64,000 bases of DNA from Isoetes taiwanensis (taxonomy: Eukaryota; Streptophyta; Lycopodiopsida; Isoetales; Isoetaceae): the NCBI GenBank assembly GCA_021234155.1, contig JAJEKV010000004.1, forward strand, positions 8,562,109-8,626,108, written 5' to 3'. Below, piece by piece: positions 1 to 13,730 of the stretch (within the stretch, counting starts at the first letter, position 1; every line of letters starts with the position of its first letter). Position numbers and translations under genes: made by a program. Below the pieces are notes generated by a model. It had not been told where the DNA came from. It did not search any database and worked only from the letters and a program-made list of their open reading frames with translations.

Positions 1-714
1 ATATTTTCATAAGCAACAAGATAACTAGGAAGTTGTACACATAATGCTGCTCATACAGTAATGATCGAGGCAATTTGGGCCGATAAGGTATGTCTTCGAC
101 ATTACTATTTGCAATTTAAATTACAATAGCCATTTCGAAGTACACCCTTGGTACACAAGCACTTGATTATTCTTGTTGAGGTCAAATTATGGAATATATT
201 TAGTTATGCACAAAGATGTGTAACTAGAAAATAATTGTAAAATGTTTTTGGGGGACAATAGAAAATGGCATACTTATTATGCATTGAGCTTGAAGGATGG
301 TCCATTACAAGTGCTATGGGCAATGGTCAAAATATGTACGATGAGGTAATTTATTGTTTTCATGACATTACACTTTAATATTTGAAATATGCTAAGGTTG
401 TTTAAATGAAATAAGAAATCGAGAAGGGAAGCACCTTTTATCCATATATATTAGAGTCTATTATTTATATAAAGAAATGGGGGCCATGCATGTGTGCCAC
501 ATGTCACACATAGCCTTTTTGATAAAGCCTCCCATGAATTATTTGCTCCTACGATACATGCTTTCCTTGACGACTTTATTATTTATGGATAGACTAAGAA
601 GTTGTCTACATTAAATGAGGCACAAGTATCTTTATGAACAAGAATAAGGTATGGAGGACGAACGATATTATTTTATTATGCTTAGCTGTTATATACTTTC
701 TCCAGACTTTTTAG

Positions 715-1001
715 CCGATGGGCTTTGGCGCCATCAAGAACATTTTGTAGAGCGAACTTAGCCGCTTCTTGTTCTTCTGCTCACCGCTTCTTGTTCTTAG
801 AAGAGGCCTTTTACTTTGTGGTGTGGCTGAATCCGCCACTCTGTTGTTGGAGGACCGAAATGTCTAAAAGGAGTATATATTCATGGAAGCAGATCACAAC
901 AAGATGGAAAATTTCCTCCTGATAAGGCTTTATGGAAAAATGATGGAAGAATGCAAACGAATCAAACCTTGGTGGCCTACGCCAGGAGCGCCCATATCCA
1001 G
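715..1001 (+). pseudogene. Exon-like segment B in the array unit, with in-frame stop
   Basis: After a pyrimidine-rich acceptor (actttttag) a frame stays open through about 90 codons to a possible donor (atatccag/gtttct). A single TAA interrupts it at 865-867. The second half reads as a plausible charged and aromatic protein segment with a KPWWPTPGAP motif. The same segment occurs in every unit (17856-18147 in unit 6) with the same TAA, so the stop predates amplification. I do not recognise the protein family. Either this is an exon of a decayed gene, or the open frame is chance in untranslated or intronic sequence. Confidence 0.35.
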
Positions 1002-1832
1002 GTTTCTATGATATATTTGGCTTTCATTCCATCTTTAGGGAATCGATGCATGTATATGCAAATCTTAAAATAGAGATTATGCTTTTCTTAAAAGTTTGCT
1101 TTTATTTCCTCAAAGTAATACATGCGAATCATGCTTCTATCTATCTGTTTACACATCATTGAATAAATCTGCTTGGATGTCTGTTATCTTATTTAATATG
1201 GATTAAGACCAGATTATATGGTGCTGCTAGACACACTGATCTATTTATTAGGATAGTGTCTAATGGTTCTGGATAAGTTAAACTAGGGTATACACTCATG
1301 TATAAGACCATGCATGTGGTTATATTCGTTCGTCTATTGCTTGAAGATCATAAGATGCATGCAAATGCATGCTTGCTAGGTATTGTGGGTGTAGAACTAT
1401 TATTTCATTAGCGTTTTGCTTCATGAACATATGTTTTTTGCATAATGGGGCTGCCCATCAAGTAGCCTAACGTCGTTTGTGGTGCGGACAAATATGGTTT
1501 TCGTGGTGGGGGTAAGCAAAGATGATGGTGCTTGTGGGCTTAATGGATACATAATATTATTATTAAAGTATGTATCTTAGATCTGTACTTGCTGATTCTT
1601 AACTGATATACACAGGTGTATGGCTGTGGTAGGCAGCCATGTACTAGAATGTAACATAAATTAATATATCTGCATATTTTTACTGGTTTGAAGAGCTCCA
1701 TTTGCTTAAATTACACCATTCTACTTTGTATAAGAATAGGTGAAGGGCGAAGAGCCATAGTGTCTCACTGCTTACCTGACGCCCCTTGTCTTGTTACCAT
1801 GATTTGCTAACATTGGCATTGTTTGGGTGCAG

Positions 1833-1952
1833 GTAACCGAGACTCTATCTCCTGTCTTTTCAAAGTTACAAGGTTGCAGCATGAAGGCAACTAAAATTGA
1901 AGATATTACATGGAAATCAGGCTCAACTAATTCTGATTTCCAGCAAAATGTG
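1833..1952 (+). pseudogene. Exon-like segment C in the array unit
   Basis: An exactly 40-codon open segment is bounded by a good acceptor (tttgggtgcag) and a donor (caaaatgtg/gtgaga). The translation is polar, with a KATKIEDITWKSG stretch, and matches no family I know. Unit 6 carries it at 18977-19096 with identical length. In units 2-5 it is altered at CTG/CAG triplets. The phase does not join directly to segment B, so if it belongs to the same gene other exons must lie between. Confidence 0.35.
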
Positions 1953-2831
1953 GTGAGATCTACCTAGTTTCTGATATGTACAAGAACATAGTCAGAGAAA
2001 AACATGTAATGCAAGTATAGAGCTTTGAAAATAGCTAACTTTATTATAGGACAAGTACATGCTGTTTTGATTGATTCTGAATTTCTACTATGGTCATATA
2101 ATGCTCATATATTGGCACTCTGAATTTCTATCCTTTTAAGAATATTATACAAGGTTATGCAGTTACATCTACATTTTGAGTCGTTATAGATATGTTTACA
2201 TCTTGAACTTGGATATGTTTTACAATATAATACTTGATTTGATAAGAATGAAATTACTCGATATGGGGATATTGGAATTCTGAATACTATTTTTTTGAAA
2301 TTCTGAAAATTACATGAGATAAAGATATAAGATGTACTTACTTGGAAATTATGTGACCACATGTTTAACTTTAAAACTCGTAGATTTTCTGAAATTCTGA
2401 ATTCTGAATTCTATGTTCTAAAATGATGGTCTGATTTTATGCATCATGTTTAAAGGGAAAAGCTATACTAATTATATTACTCTGCTAGACATATTCATAT
2501 CTCCAACCATGTAAAGGTTACCTTTCAGCTGTGGCTTGGGTTTTACCCTTGATGGATATGAATGGGATAGTTTACATCTTGAATGGAGCTATAAGTTTGT
2601 ATTTATGCAATTGTAGTGTAAGTCTAGATGTAAATGTGAATAAGAAGAAAAAATGTGACTTCCATTAGTTAGAGTCTTCTAACTAGCACAGCTACACTTT
2701 ACTTGGTTGATTCTCGTTATCGATCACTATGCCTTTTAAAGGGTTGTGATTCCTTGTTTTGGATTTTATCAATGATGTTTGTTGTATTGGGAACTAATCT
2801 CTCTCAAGTTGTTGATACATCTCCTAGATAG

Positions 2832-2940
2832 GAGATGCGGGCTATGGGGAGAACAGGACCCTTGTCCTATGTTGTCCAAAAGGGTCTATTACCTCTACAT
2901 GCTGGAGATAGCTGGCAAGTGCATGTCTTCTACAAATCAG
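2832..2940 (+). pseudogene. Exon-like segment D in the array unit
   Basis: A 109 bp open segment follows acceptor tcctagatag and ends at donor caaatcag/gttagc. The translation includes GPLSYVVQKGLLPLHAGD and looks coding in composition. The unit 6 copy is 19968-20076. A further open segment upstream (about 2531-2640, ending at a strong tgtagt/gtaagt donor) may be another exon. No homology can be assigned by eye. These segments are best read as parts of one host gene that was partly duplicated with the unit. Confidence 0.33.
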
Positions 2941-3303
2941 GTTAGCTTGTATATTATACCTTTGGATTACATGAGATCTACCACCATCCGGGTGGAAGAC
3001 TAGTGTGCATTTGGCTCTCGTCAATGCATAATTTGGATATTGGCCCTATGTGCCTTATCTTACTTGAAAATATACTTGGAATTGGCTTATTTTGCCTTAT
3101 CCAATACATCTTCATAATATACTTGGATTGGCTTTTTATGCCGCATCCAATACATCAGGATAATCTGGTGAACTGAAGCTTTTTTTTAAAAAAATAATTG
3201 TTCTTGGCAGTAAGGTAGTAGGACCCTTCTTCCCATGGAAGGGGGGTCCTACTCCTTATATTCCATGAGAAGAAGTGCCCTACTACCCGAGGGAGGGTTG
3301 TGG

Positions 3304-3372
3304 GAAGAAGAAGAAGAAGAAGAAGAAGAAGAAGAAGAAGAAGAAGAAGAAGAAGAAGAAGAAGAAGAAGAG
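3304..3372 (+). repeat. (GAA)~22 microsatellite
   Basis: A pure GAA tract closes unit 1. It sits after the conserved gagggagggttgtggg lead and before the agtatttttcttcat start of the next unit. Confidence 0.95.
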
Positions 3373-3383
3373 TATTTTTCTTC

Positions 3384-6300
3384 ATATTTTCATAAGCAAC
3401 AAGATAACTAGGAAGTTGTACACATAATGCTGCTCATACAGTAATGATCGAGGCAATTTGGGCCGATAAGGTATGTCTTCGACATTACTATTTGCAATTT
3501 AAATTACAATAGCCATTTCGAAGTACACCCTTGGTACACAAGCACTTGATTATTCTTGTTGAGGTCAAATTATGGAATATATTTAGTTATGCACAAAGAT
3601 GTGTAAGTAGAAAATAATTGTAAAATGTTTTTGGGGGACAATAGAAAATGGCATACTTATTATGCATTGAGCTTGAAGGATGGTCCATTACAAGTGCTAT
3701 GGGCAATGGTCAAAATATGTACGATGAGGTAATTTATTGTTTTCATGACATTACACTTTAATATTTGAAATATGCTAAGGTTGTTTAAATGAAATAAGAA
3801 ATCGAGAAGGGAAGCACCTTTTATCCATATATATTAGAGTCTATTATTTATATAAAGAAATGGGGGCCATGCATGTGTGCCACATGTCACACATAGCCTT
3901 TTGATAAAGCCTCCCATGAATTATTTGCTCCTACGATACATGCTTTCCTTTGACGACTTTATTGTTTATGGATAGACTAAGAAGTTGTCTACATTAAATG
4001 AGGCACAAGTATCTTTATGAACAAGAATAAGGTATGGAGGACGAACGATATTATTTTATTATGCTTAGCTGTTATATACTTTCTCCAGACTTTTTTAGCC
4101 GATGGGCTTTGGCGCCATCAAGAACATTTTGTAGAGCGTAACTTAGCCGCTTCTTGTTCTTCTGCTCAGCCGCTTCTTGTTCTTAGAAGAGGCCGCTTTC
4201 TACTTTGTGGTGTGGCTGAATCTGCCACTCTGTTGTTGGAGGACCGAAATGTCTAAAAGGAGTATATATTCATGGAAGCAGATCACAACAAGATGGAAAA
4301 TTTCCTCCTGATAAGGCTTTATGGAAAAATGATGGAAGAATGCAAACGAATCAAACCTTGGTGGCCTACGCCAGGAGCGCCCATATCCAGGTTTCTATGA
4401 TATATTTGGCTTTCATTCCATCTTTAGGGAATCGATGCATGTATATGCAAATCTTAAAATAGAGATTATGCTTTTCTTAAAAGTTTGCTTTTATTTCCTC
4501 AAAGTAATACATGCGAATCATGCTTCTATCTATCTGTTTACACATCATTGAATAAACCGCCTTGGATGTCTGTTATCTTATTTAATATGGATTAAGACCA
4601 GATTATATGGTGCTGCTAGACACACTGATCTATTTATTAGGATAGTGTCTAATGGTTCGGATAAGTTAAACTAGGGTATACACTCATGTATAAGACCATG
4701 CATGTGGTTATATTCGCTCGTCTATTGCTTGAAGATCATAAGATGCATGCAAATGCATGCTTGCTAGGTATTGTGGGTGTAGAACTATTATTTCATTAGC
4801 GTTTTGCTTCATGAACATGTTTTTTGCATAATGGGGCTGCCCATCAAGTAGCCTAACGCCGTTTGTGGTGCGGACAATATATGGTTTTCGTCTTTGGGGT
4901 AAGCAAAGATGATGGTGCTTGTGGGCTTAATGGATACATAATATTATTATTAAAGTATGTATCTTAGATCCGTACTTGCCGATTCTTAACCGATATATGT
5001 GTGTATGGTCGTGGTAGGCGACCATGTACTAGAATGTAACATAAATTAATATATCCGTGATATTTTTACCGGGTTTGAAGAGCTCCATTTGCTTAAATTA
5101 CACCATTCTACTTTGTATAAGAATAGGTGAAGGGCTTAAGAGCCATAGTGTCTCACCGCACTGGACCCTTTGTCTTGTTACCATGATTTGCTAACATTGG
5201 CATTGTTTGGGTGTGGTGTAACCGAGACTCTATCTCCGCCTTTTCAAAGTTACAAGGTTGCAAAGATGAAGGCAACTAAAATTGAAGATATTACATGGAA
5301 ATCGTGCTCAACTAATTCTCGATTTCCAAAGAAAATGTGGTGAGATCTACCTAGTTTTCGATATGTACAAGAACATAGTCGAGAAAAACATGTAATGCAA
5401 GTATAGAGCTTTGAAAATAGCTAACTTTATTATAGGACAAGTACATGCTTTGTTTTGATTGATTTCGAATTTCTACTATGGTCATATAATGCTCATATAT
5501 TGGCACTGAATTTCTATCCTTTTAAGAATATTATACAAGGTTATGCAGTTACATCTACATTTTGAGTCGTTATAGATATGTTTACATCTTGAACTTGGAT
5601 ATGTTTTACAATATAATACTTGATTTGATAAGAATGAAATTACTCGATATGGGGATATTGGAATTTGAATACTATTTTTTGAAATTTCAAAAATTACATG
5701 AGATAAAGATATAAGATGTACTTACTTGGAAATTATGTGACCACATGTTTAACTTTAAAACTCGTATTTTCTGAAATTCTGAATTCTGAATTCTATGTTC
5801 TAAAATGATGGTCTGATTTTATGCATCATGTTTAAAGGGAAAAGCTATACTAATTATATTACTCTGCTAGACATATTCATATATCTCCAACCATGTAAAG
5901 GTTACCTTTCAGTTTGTGGTTTGGGTTTTACCCTTGATGGATATGAATGGGATAGTTTACATCTTGAATGGAGCTATAAGTTTGTATTTATGCAATTGTA
6001 GTGTAAGTCTAGATGTAAATGTGAATAAGAAGAAAATGTGACTTCCATTAGTTAGAGTCTTCTAACTAGCACAGCTACACTTTACTTGGTTGATTCTCGT
6101 TATCGATCACTATGCCTTTTAAAGGGTTGTGATTCCTTGTTTTGGATTTTATCAATGATGTTTGTTGTATTGGGAACTAATCTCTCTCAAGTTGTTGATA
6201 CATCTCCTAGATAGGAGATGCGGGCTATGGGGGAGAACAGACCCTTGTCCTATGTTGTCCAAAAGGGTCTATTACCTCTACATGCCGGAGATAGTGGCAA

Positions 6301-6856
6301 GTGCATGTCTTCTACAAATCAAGGTTAGCTTGTATATTATACCTTTGATTACATGAGATCTACCACCATCCTGGGTGGAAGACCTAGTGTGCATTTGGCT
6401 CTCGCCAATGCATAATTTGGATATTGGCCCTATGTGCCTTATCTTACTTGAAAATATACTTTGAATTGGCTTATTTTGCCTTATCCAATACATCTTCATA
6501 ATATACTTGGATTGGCTTTTTATGCCGCATCCAATACATCGTGATAACTGGGTGAACTCAAGCTTTTTTTTAAAAAAATAATTGTTCTTATAGTAAGGTA
6601 GTAGGACCCTTCTTCCCATGGAAGGGGGTCCTACTCCTTATATTCCATGAGAAGAAGTGCCCTACGAGGGACCTTGGGGGAAGAAGAAGAAGAAGAAGAA
6701 GAAGAAGAAGAAGAAGAAGAAGAAGAAGAAGAAGAAGAAGAAGAAGAAGAAGAAGAAGGGAAGGGAAGAAGAAGAAGAAGAAGAAGAAGAAGAAGAAGAA
6801 GAAGAAGAAGAAGAAGAAGAAGAAGAAGAAGAAGAAGAAGAAGAGTATTTTTCTTC
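3384..6856 (+). repeat. Array unit 2
   Basis: This copy matches unit 1, but from about 4550 to 5470 nearly every difference is at a former CTG or CAG. Examples are atctgtac becoming atccgtac and tggctgtgg becoming tggtcgtgg. It carries the longest and only interrupted GAA tract. Confidence 0.9.
6680..6844 (+). repeat. (GAA)n microsatellite, interrupted
   Basis: This is the longest GAA tract in the array, split by gggaaggg near 6758-6765. The conserved lead sequence is altered to cgagggaccttggggg, so the tract appears to have been rearranged. Confidence 0.93.
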
Positions 6857-9800
6857 ATATTTTCATAAGCAACAAGATAACTAGGAAGTTGTACACATAA
6901 TGTCGCTCATACAAGAATGATCGAGGCAATTTGGGTCGATAAGGTATGTCTTCGACATTACTATTTGCAATTTAAATTACAATAGCCATTTCGAAGTACA
7001 CCCTTGGTACACAAGCACTTGATTATTCTTGTTGAGGTCAAATTATGGAATATATTTAGTTATGCACAAAGATGTGTAAGTAGAAAATAATTGTAAAATG
7101 TTTTTGGGGGACAATAGAAAATGGCATACTTATTATGCATTGAGCTTGAAGGATGGTCCATTACAAGTGCTATGGGCAATGGTCAAAATATGTACGATGA
7201 GGTAATTTATTGTTTTCATGACATTACACTTTAATATTTGAAATATGCTAAGGTTGTTTAAATGAAATAAGAAATCGAGAAGGGAAGCACCTTTTATCCA
7301 TATATATTAGAGTCTATTATTTATATAAAGAAATGGGGGCCATGCATGTGTGCCACATGTCACACATAGCCTTTTTGATAAAGCCTCCCATGAATTATTT
7401 GCTCCTACGATACATGCTTTCCTTGACGACTTTATTGTTTATGGATAGACTAAGAAGTTGTCTACATTAAATGAGGCACAAGTATCTTTATGAACAAGAA
7501 TAAGGTATGGAGGACGAACGATATTATTTTATTATGCTTAGCTGTTATATACTTTCTCCAGACTTTTTAGCCGATGGGCTTTGGCGCCATCAAGAACATT
7601 TTGTAGAGCAGAACTTAGCCGCTTCTTGTTCTTCTGCTCAGCCGCTTCTTGTTCTTAGAAGAGGCCGCTTTCTACTTTGTGGTGTGGCTGAATCTGCCAC
7701 TCTGTTGTTGGAGGACCGAAATGTCTAAAAGGAGTATATATTCATGGAAGCAGATCACAACAAGATGGAAAATTTCCTCCTGATAAGGCTTTATGGAAAA
7801 ATGATGGAAGAATGCAAACGAATCAAACCTTGGTGGCCTACGCCAGGAGCGCCCATATCCAGGTTTCTATGATATATTTGGCTTTCATTCCATCTTTAGG
7901 GAATCGATGCATGTATATGCAAATCTTAAAATAGAGATTATGCTTTTCTTAAAAGTTTGCTTTTATTTCCTCAAAGTAATACATGCGAATCATGCTTCTA
8001 TCTATCTGTTTACACATCATTGAATAAATCTGCTTGGATGTCTGTTATCTTATTTAATATGGATTAAGACCAGATTATATGGTGCTGCTAGACACACTGA
8101 TCTATTTATTAGGATAGTGTCTAATGGTTCTGGATAAGTTAAACTAGGGTATACACTCATGTATAAGACCATGCAATGAGTGGTTATATTCGCTCGCCTA
8201 TTGCTTGAAGATCATAAGATGCATGCAAATGCATGCTTGCTAGGTATTGTGGGTGTAGAACTATTATTTCATTAGCGTTTTGCTTCATGAACATATGTTT
8301 TTGCATAATGGGGCTGCCCATCAAGTAGCCTAACGCCGCTTGTGGTGCGGACAATATATGGTTTCGTGGCCGGGTAAGCAAAGATGATGGTGCTTGTGGG
8401 CTTAATGGATACATAATATTATTATTAAAGTATGTATCTTAGATCCGTACTTGCCGATTCTTAACCGATATATTGTGTGTATGGTCGTGGTAGGCGACCA
8501 TGTACTAGAATGTAACATAAATTAATATATCCGTGATATTTTTACCGGGTTTGAAGAGCTCCATTTGCTTAAATTACACCATTCTACTTTGTATAAGAAT
8601 AGGTGAAGGGCTTAAGAGCCATAGTGTCTCACCGCACCGACGCCTTTGTCTTGTTACCATGATTTGCTAACATTGGCATTGTTTGGGTGCGTAACCCGAG
8701 ACTCTATCTCCCGCCTTTTCAAAGTTACAAGGTTAAAAGATGAAGGCAACTAAAATTGAAGATATTACATGGAAATCAGGCTCAACTAATTCGATTTCCA
8801 AAGAAAAATGTGGTGAGATCTACCTAGTTTCTGATATGTACAAGAACATAGTCAGAGAAAAACATGTAATGCAAGTATAGAGCTTTGAAAATAGCTAACT
8901 TTATTATAGGACAAGTACATGCTGTTTTGATTGATTCTGAATTTCTACTATGGTCATATAATGCTCATATATTGGCACTCTGAATTTCTATCCTTTTAAG
9001 AATATTATACAAGGTTATGCAGTTACATCTACATTTTGAGTCGTTATAGATATGTTTACATCTTGAACTTGGATATGTTTTACAATATAATACTTGATTT
9101 GATAAGAATGAAATTACTCGATATGGGGATATTGGAATTCTGAATACTATTTTTTTGAAATTCTGAAAATTACATGAGATAAAGATATAAGATGTACTTA
9201 CTTGGAAATTATGTGACCACATGTTTAACTTTAAAACTCGTATTTTCTGAAATTCTGAATTCTGAATTCTATGTTCTAAAATGATGGTCTGATTTTATGC
9301 ATCATGTTTAAAGGGAAAAGCTATACTAATTATATTACTCTGCTAGACATATTCATATCTCCAACCATGTAAAGGTTACCTTTCAGCTGTGGCTTGGGTT
9401 TTACCCTTGATGGATATGAATGGGATAGTTTACATCTTGAATGGAGCTATAAGTTTGTATTTATGCAATTGTAGTGTAAGTCTAGATGTAAATGTGAATA
9501 AGAAGAAAATGTGACTTCCATTAGTTAGAGTCTTCTAACTAGCACAGCTACACTTTACTTGGTTGATTCTCGTTATCGATCACTATGCCTTTTAAAGGGT
9601 TGTGATTCCTTGTTTTGGATTTTATCAATGATGTTTGTTGTATTGGGAACTAATCTCTCTCAAGTTGTTGATACATCTCCTAGATAGGAGATGCGGGCTA
9701 TGGGGAGAACAGGACCCTTGTCCTATGTTGTCCAAAAGGGTCTATTACCTCTACATGCTGGAGATAGCTGGCAAGTGCATGTCTTCTACAAATCAGGTTA

Positions 9801-10264
9801 GCTTGTATATTATACCTTTGGATTACATGAGATCTACCACCATCTGGTGGAAGACCTAGTGTGCATTTGGCTCTCGTCAATGCATAATTTGGATATTGGC
9901 CCTATGTGCCTTATCTTACTTGAAAATATACTTGGAATTGGCTTATTTTGCCTTATCCAATACATCTTCATAATATACTTTGATTGGCTTTTTATGCCGC
10001 ATCCAATACATCGTGATAATCTGGTGAACTCAAGCTTTTTTAAAAAAAAAAATAATTGTTCTTGGCGTATAAGGTAGTAGGACCCTTCTTCCCATGGAAG
10101 GGGGTCCTACTCCTTATATTCCATGAGAAGAAGTGCCCTACTACCCGAGGGGAGGGTTGTGAAGAAGAAGAAGAAGAAGAAGAAGAAGAAGAAGAAGAAG
10201 AAGAAGAAGAAGAAGAAGAAGAAGAAGAAGAAGAAGAAGAAGAAGAAGAAGAGTATTTTTCTTC
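6857..10264 (+). repeat. Array unit 3
   Basis: This copy is like unit 1, with CTG/CAG changes clustered between about 8320 and 8800 and intact triplets on either side. The GAA tract has about 31 repeats. Confidence 0.9.
10161..10253 (+). repeat. (GAA)~31 microsatellite
   Basis: A pure GAA tract at the unit 3/4 junction. It encodes only homopolymeric Lys, Glu or Arg in translation and is not a gene. Confidence 0.95.
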
Positions 10265-13200
10265 ATATTTTCATAAGCAACAAGATAACTAGGAAGTTGT
10301 ACACATAATGTTGCTCATACAGTAATGATCGAGGCAATTTGGGCCGATAAGGTATGTCTTCGACATTACTATTTGCAATTTAAATTACAATAGCCATTTC
10401 GAAGTACACCCTTGGTACACAAGCACTTGATTATTCTTGTTGAGGTCAAATTATGGAATATATTTAGTTATGCACAAAGATGTGTAAGTAGAAAATAATT
10501 GTAAAATGTTTTTGGGGGACAATAGAAAATGGCATACTTATTATGCATTGAGCTTGAAGGATGGTCCATTACAAGTGCTATGGGCAATGGTCAAAATATG
10601 TACGATGAGGTAATTTATTGTTTTCATGACATTACACTTTAATATTTGAAATATGCTAAGGTTGTTTAAATGAAATAAGAAATCGAGAAGGGAAGCACCT
10701 TTTATCCATATATATTAGAGTCTATTATTTATATAAAGAAATGGGGGCCATGCATGTGTGCCACATGTCACACATAGCCTTTTTGATAAAGCCTCCCATG
10801 AATTATTTGCTCCTACGATACATGCTTTCCTTGACGACTTTATTGTTTATGGATAGACTAAGAAGTTGTCTACATTAAATGAGGCACAAGTATCTTTATG
10901 AACAAGAATAAGGTATGGAGGACGAACGATATTATTTTATTATGCTTAGCTGTTATATACTTTCTCCAGACTTTTTAGCCGATGGGCTTTGGCGCCATCA
11001 AGAACATTTTGTAGAGCGAACTTAGCCGCTTCTTGTTCTTCTGCTTTCGGCCGCTTCTTGTTCTTAGAAGAGGCCGCTTTCTACTTTGTGGTGTGGCTGA
11101 ATCGCCACTCTGTTGTTGGAGGACCTAAAATGTCTAAAAGGAGTATATATTCATGGAAGCAGATCACAACAAGATGGAAAATTTCCTCCCGATAAGGGTT
11201 TTATGGAAAAATGATGGAAGAATGCAAACGAATCAAACCTTGGTGGCCCTACGCCAGAGCGCCCATATCCGTGTTTCTATGATATATTTGGCTTTCATTC
11301 CATCTTTAGGGAATCGATGCATGTATATGCAAATCTTAAAATAGAGATTATGCTTTTCTTAAAAGTTTGCTTTTATTTCCTCAAAGTAATACATGCGAAT
11401 CATGCTTCTATCTATCTGTTTACACATCATTGAATAAATCGCTTGGATGTATACATTATCTTATTTAATATGGATTAAGACCAGATTATATGGTGCTGCT
11501 AGACACACTGATCTATTTATTAGGATAGTGTCTAATGGTTCTGGATAAGTTAAACTAGGGTATACACTCATGTATAAGACCATGCACTGGGGGTTATATT
11601 AGTTAGTCTATTGCTTGAAGATCATAAGATGCATGCAAATGCATGCTTGCTAGGTATTGTGGGTGTAGAACTATTATTTCATTAGCGTTTTGCTTCATGA
11701 ACATATGTTTTTGCATAATGGGGCTGCCCATCAAGTAGCCTAACGCCGTTTGTGGTGCGGACAATATATGGTTTTGGTTTTGGGGTAAGCAAAGATGATG
11801 GTGCTTGTGGGCTAATGGATACATAATATTATTATTAAAGTATGTATCTTAGATCCGTACTTTGCGATTCTTAAGCGATATACGGTGTGTATGGTCGTGG
11901 TAGGCGACCATGTACTAGAATGTAACATAAATTAATATATCCGCATATTTTTCTTGGTTTGAAGAGCTCCATTTGCTTAAATTACACCATTCTACTTTGT
12001 ATAAGAATAGGTGAAGGGCTTAAGAGCCATAGTGTCTCTTTGCTTACACGGCGCCCCCTTGTCTTGTTACCATGATTTGCTAACATTGGCATTGTTTGGG
12101 TGCGGTAAATAGAGACTCTATCTCCTGTCTTTTCAAAGTTACAAGGTTGCAAGACATGAAGGCAACTAAAATTGAAGATATTACATGGAAATCGAGGGCT
12201 CAACTAATTTCGATTTCCAAAGCAAAATGTGGTGAGATCTACCTAGTTTCGATATGTACAAGAACATAGTCGAGAAAAACATGTAATGCAAGTATAGAGC
12301 TTTGAAAATAGCTAACTTTATTATAGGACAAGTACATCTTTGTTTTGATTGATTCCGAATTTCTACTATGGTCATATAATGCTCATATATTGGCACTCTG
12401 AATTTCTATCCTTTTAAGAATATTATACAAGGTTATGCAGTTACATCTACATTTTGAGTCGTTATAGATATGTTTACATCTTGAACTTGGATATGTTTTA
12501 CAATATAATACTTGATTTGATAAGAATGAAATTACTCGATATGGGGATATTGGAATTCTGAATACTATTTTTTTGAAATTCTGAAAATTACATGAGATAA
12601 AGATATAAGATGTACTTACTTGGAAATTATGTGACCACATGTTTAACTTTAAAACTCGTATTTTCTGAAATTCTGAATTCTGAATTCTATGTTCTAAAAT
12701 GATGGTCTGATTTTATGCATCATGTTTAAAGGGAAAAGCTATACTAATTATATTACTCTGCTAGACATATTCATATCTCCAACCATGTAAAGGTTACCTT
12801 TCATTTTGTGGCTTGGGTTTTACCCTTGATGGATATGAATGGGATAATTTACATCTTGAATGGAGCTATAAGTTTGTATTTATGCAATTGTAGTGTAAAT
12901 CTAGATGTAAATGTGAATAAGAAGAAAATGTGACTTCCATTAGTTAGAGTCTTCTAACTAGCACAGCTACACTTTACTTGGTTGATTCTGGTTATTGATC
13001 ACTATGCCTTTTAAAGGGTTTGTGATATGTTAAAGAATTCCTTGTTTAGGATTTTATCAATGACGTTTGGTGTATTGGGAACTAATCTCTCTCAAGTAGT
13101 TGATACATCTCATAGATGCGGGCTATGGGGAGAACAGGACCCTTGTCCTATGCTGTCCAAAAGGGTCTATTACCTCTACATGATGGAGATAGGTGGCAAG

Positions 13201-13730
13201 TGCATGTCTTCTACAAATCAGGTTAGCTTGTATATTATACCTTTGGATTACATGAGATCTACCACCATCTGGTGGAAGACCTAGTGTGCATTTGGCTCTC
13301 GTCAATGCATAATTTGGATATTGGCCCTATGTGCCTTATCTTACTTGAAAATATACTTGGAATTGGCTTATTTTGCCTTATCCAATACATCTTCATAATA
13401 TACTTGGATTGGCTTTTCAAGCCGCATCCAATACATCAGGATAATCTGGTGAATTGAAGCAAAAAAATAATTGTTCTTGGCAGTAAGGTAGTAGGACCCT
13501 TCTTCCCATGGAAGGGGGGTCCTACTCCTTATATTCCATGAGAAGAAGTGCCCTACTACCCGAGGGAGGGTTGTGGGCGAAGAAGAAGAAGAAGAAGAAG
13601 AAGAAGAAGAAGAAGAAGAAGAAGAAGAAGAAGAAGAAGAAGAAGAAGAAGAAGAAGAAGAAGAAGAAGAAGAAGAAGAAGAAGAAGAAGAAGAAGAAGA
13701 AGAAGAAGAAGAAGAAGAGTATTTTTCTTC
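10265..13730 (+). repeat. Array unit 4
   Basis: This unit has real private variants near its right end. An insertion (atgttaaagaat) lies near 13027, with several substitutions around 12846-13110 that do not involve CTG or CAG. This shows the unit is a separate genomic copy. It ends in a (GAA)47 tract. Confidence 0.9.
13579..13719 (+). repeat. (GAA)47 microsatellite
   Basis: A pure GAA tract of 141 bp at the unit 4/5 junction, among the longest uninterrupted runs in the window. Confidence 0.95.

Larger units (their letters stand above)
1..3383 (+). repeat. Array unit 1
   Basis: This unit is among the least damaged, with its CTG and CAG triplets mostly intact, so it serves as the reference for the others. 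It contains exon-like segments at 715-1001, 1833-1952 and 2832-2940 and ends in a (GAA)~22 tract. A TA-poor, pyrimidine-biased stretch does not stand out; the remainder is AT-rich and intron-like. Confidence 0.9.

Noticed and set aside
2105-2362. Minus-strand 85-codon frame repeated in most units (also 8965-9222, 12383-12640)
   Set aside because: Its conservation only reflects near-identity of the repeat units. Composition is that of AT-rich non-coding DNA, and it is broken in other units.
3155-3385. Open frames of poly-Leu, Lys, Glu, Arg or Ser at each GAA tract
   Set aside because: They are translations of a simple trinucleotide repeat and have no start context, domain or independent coding evidence.
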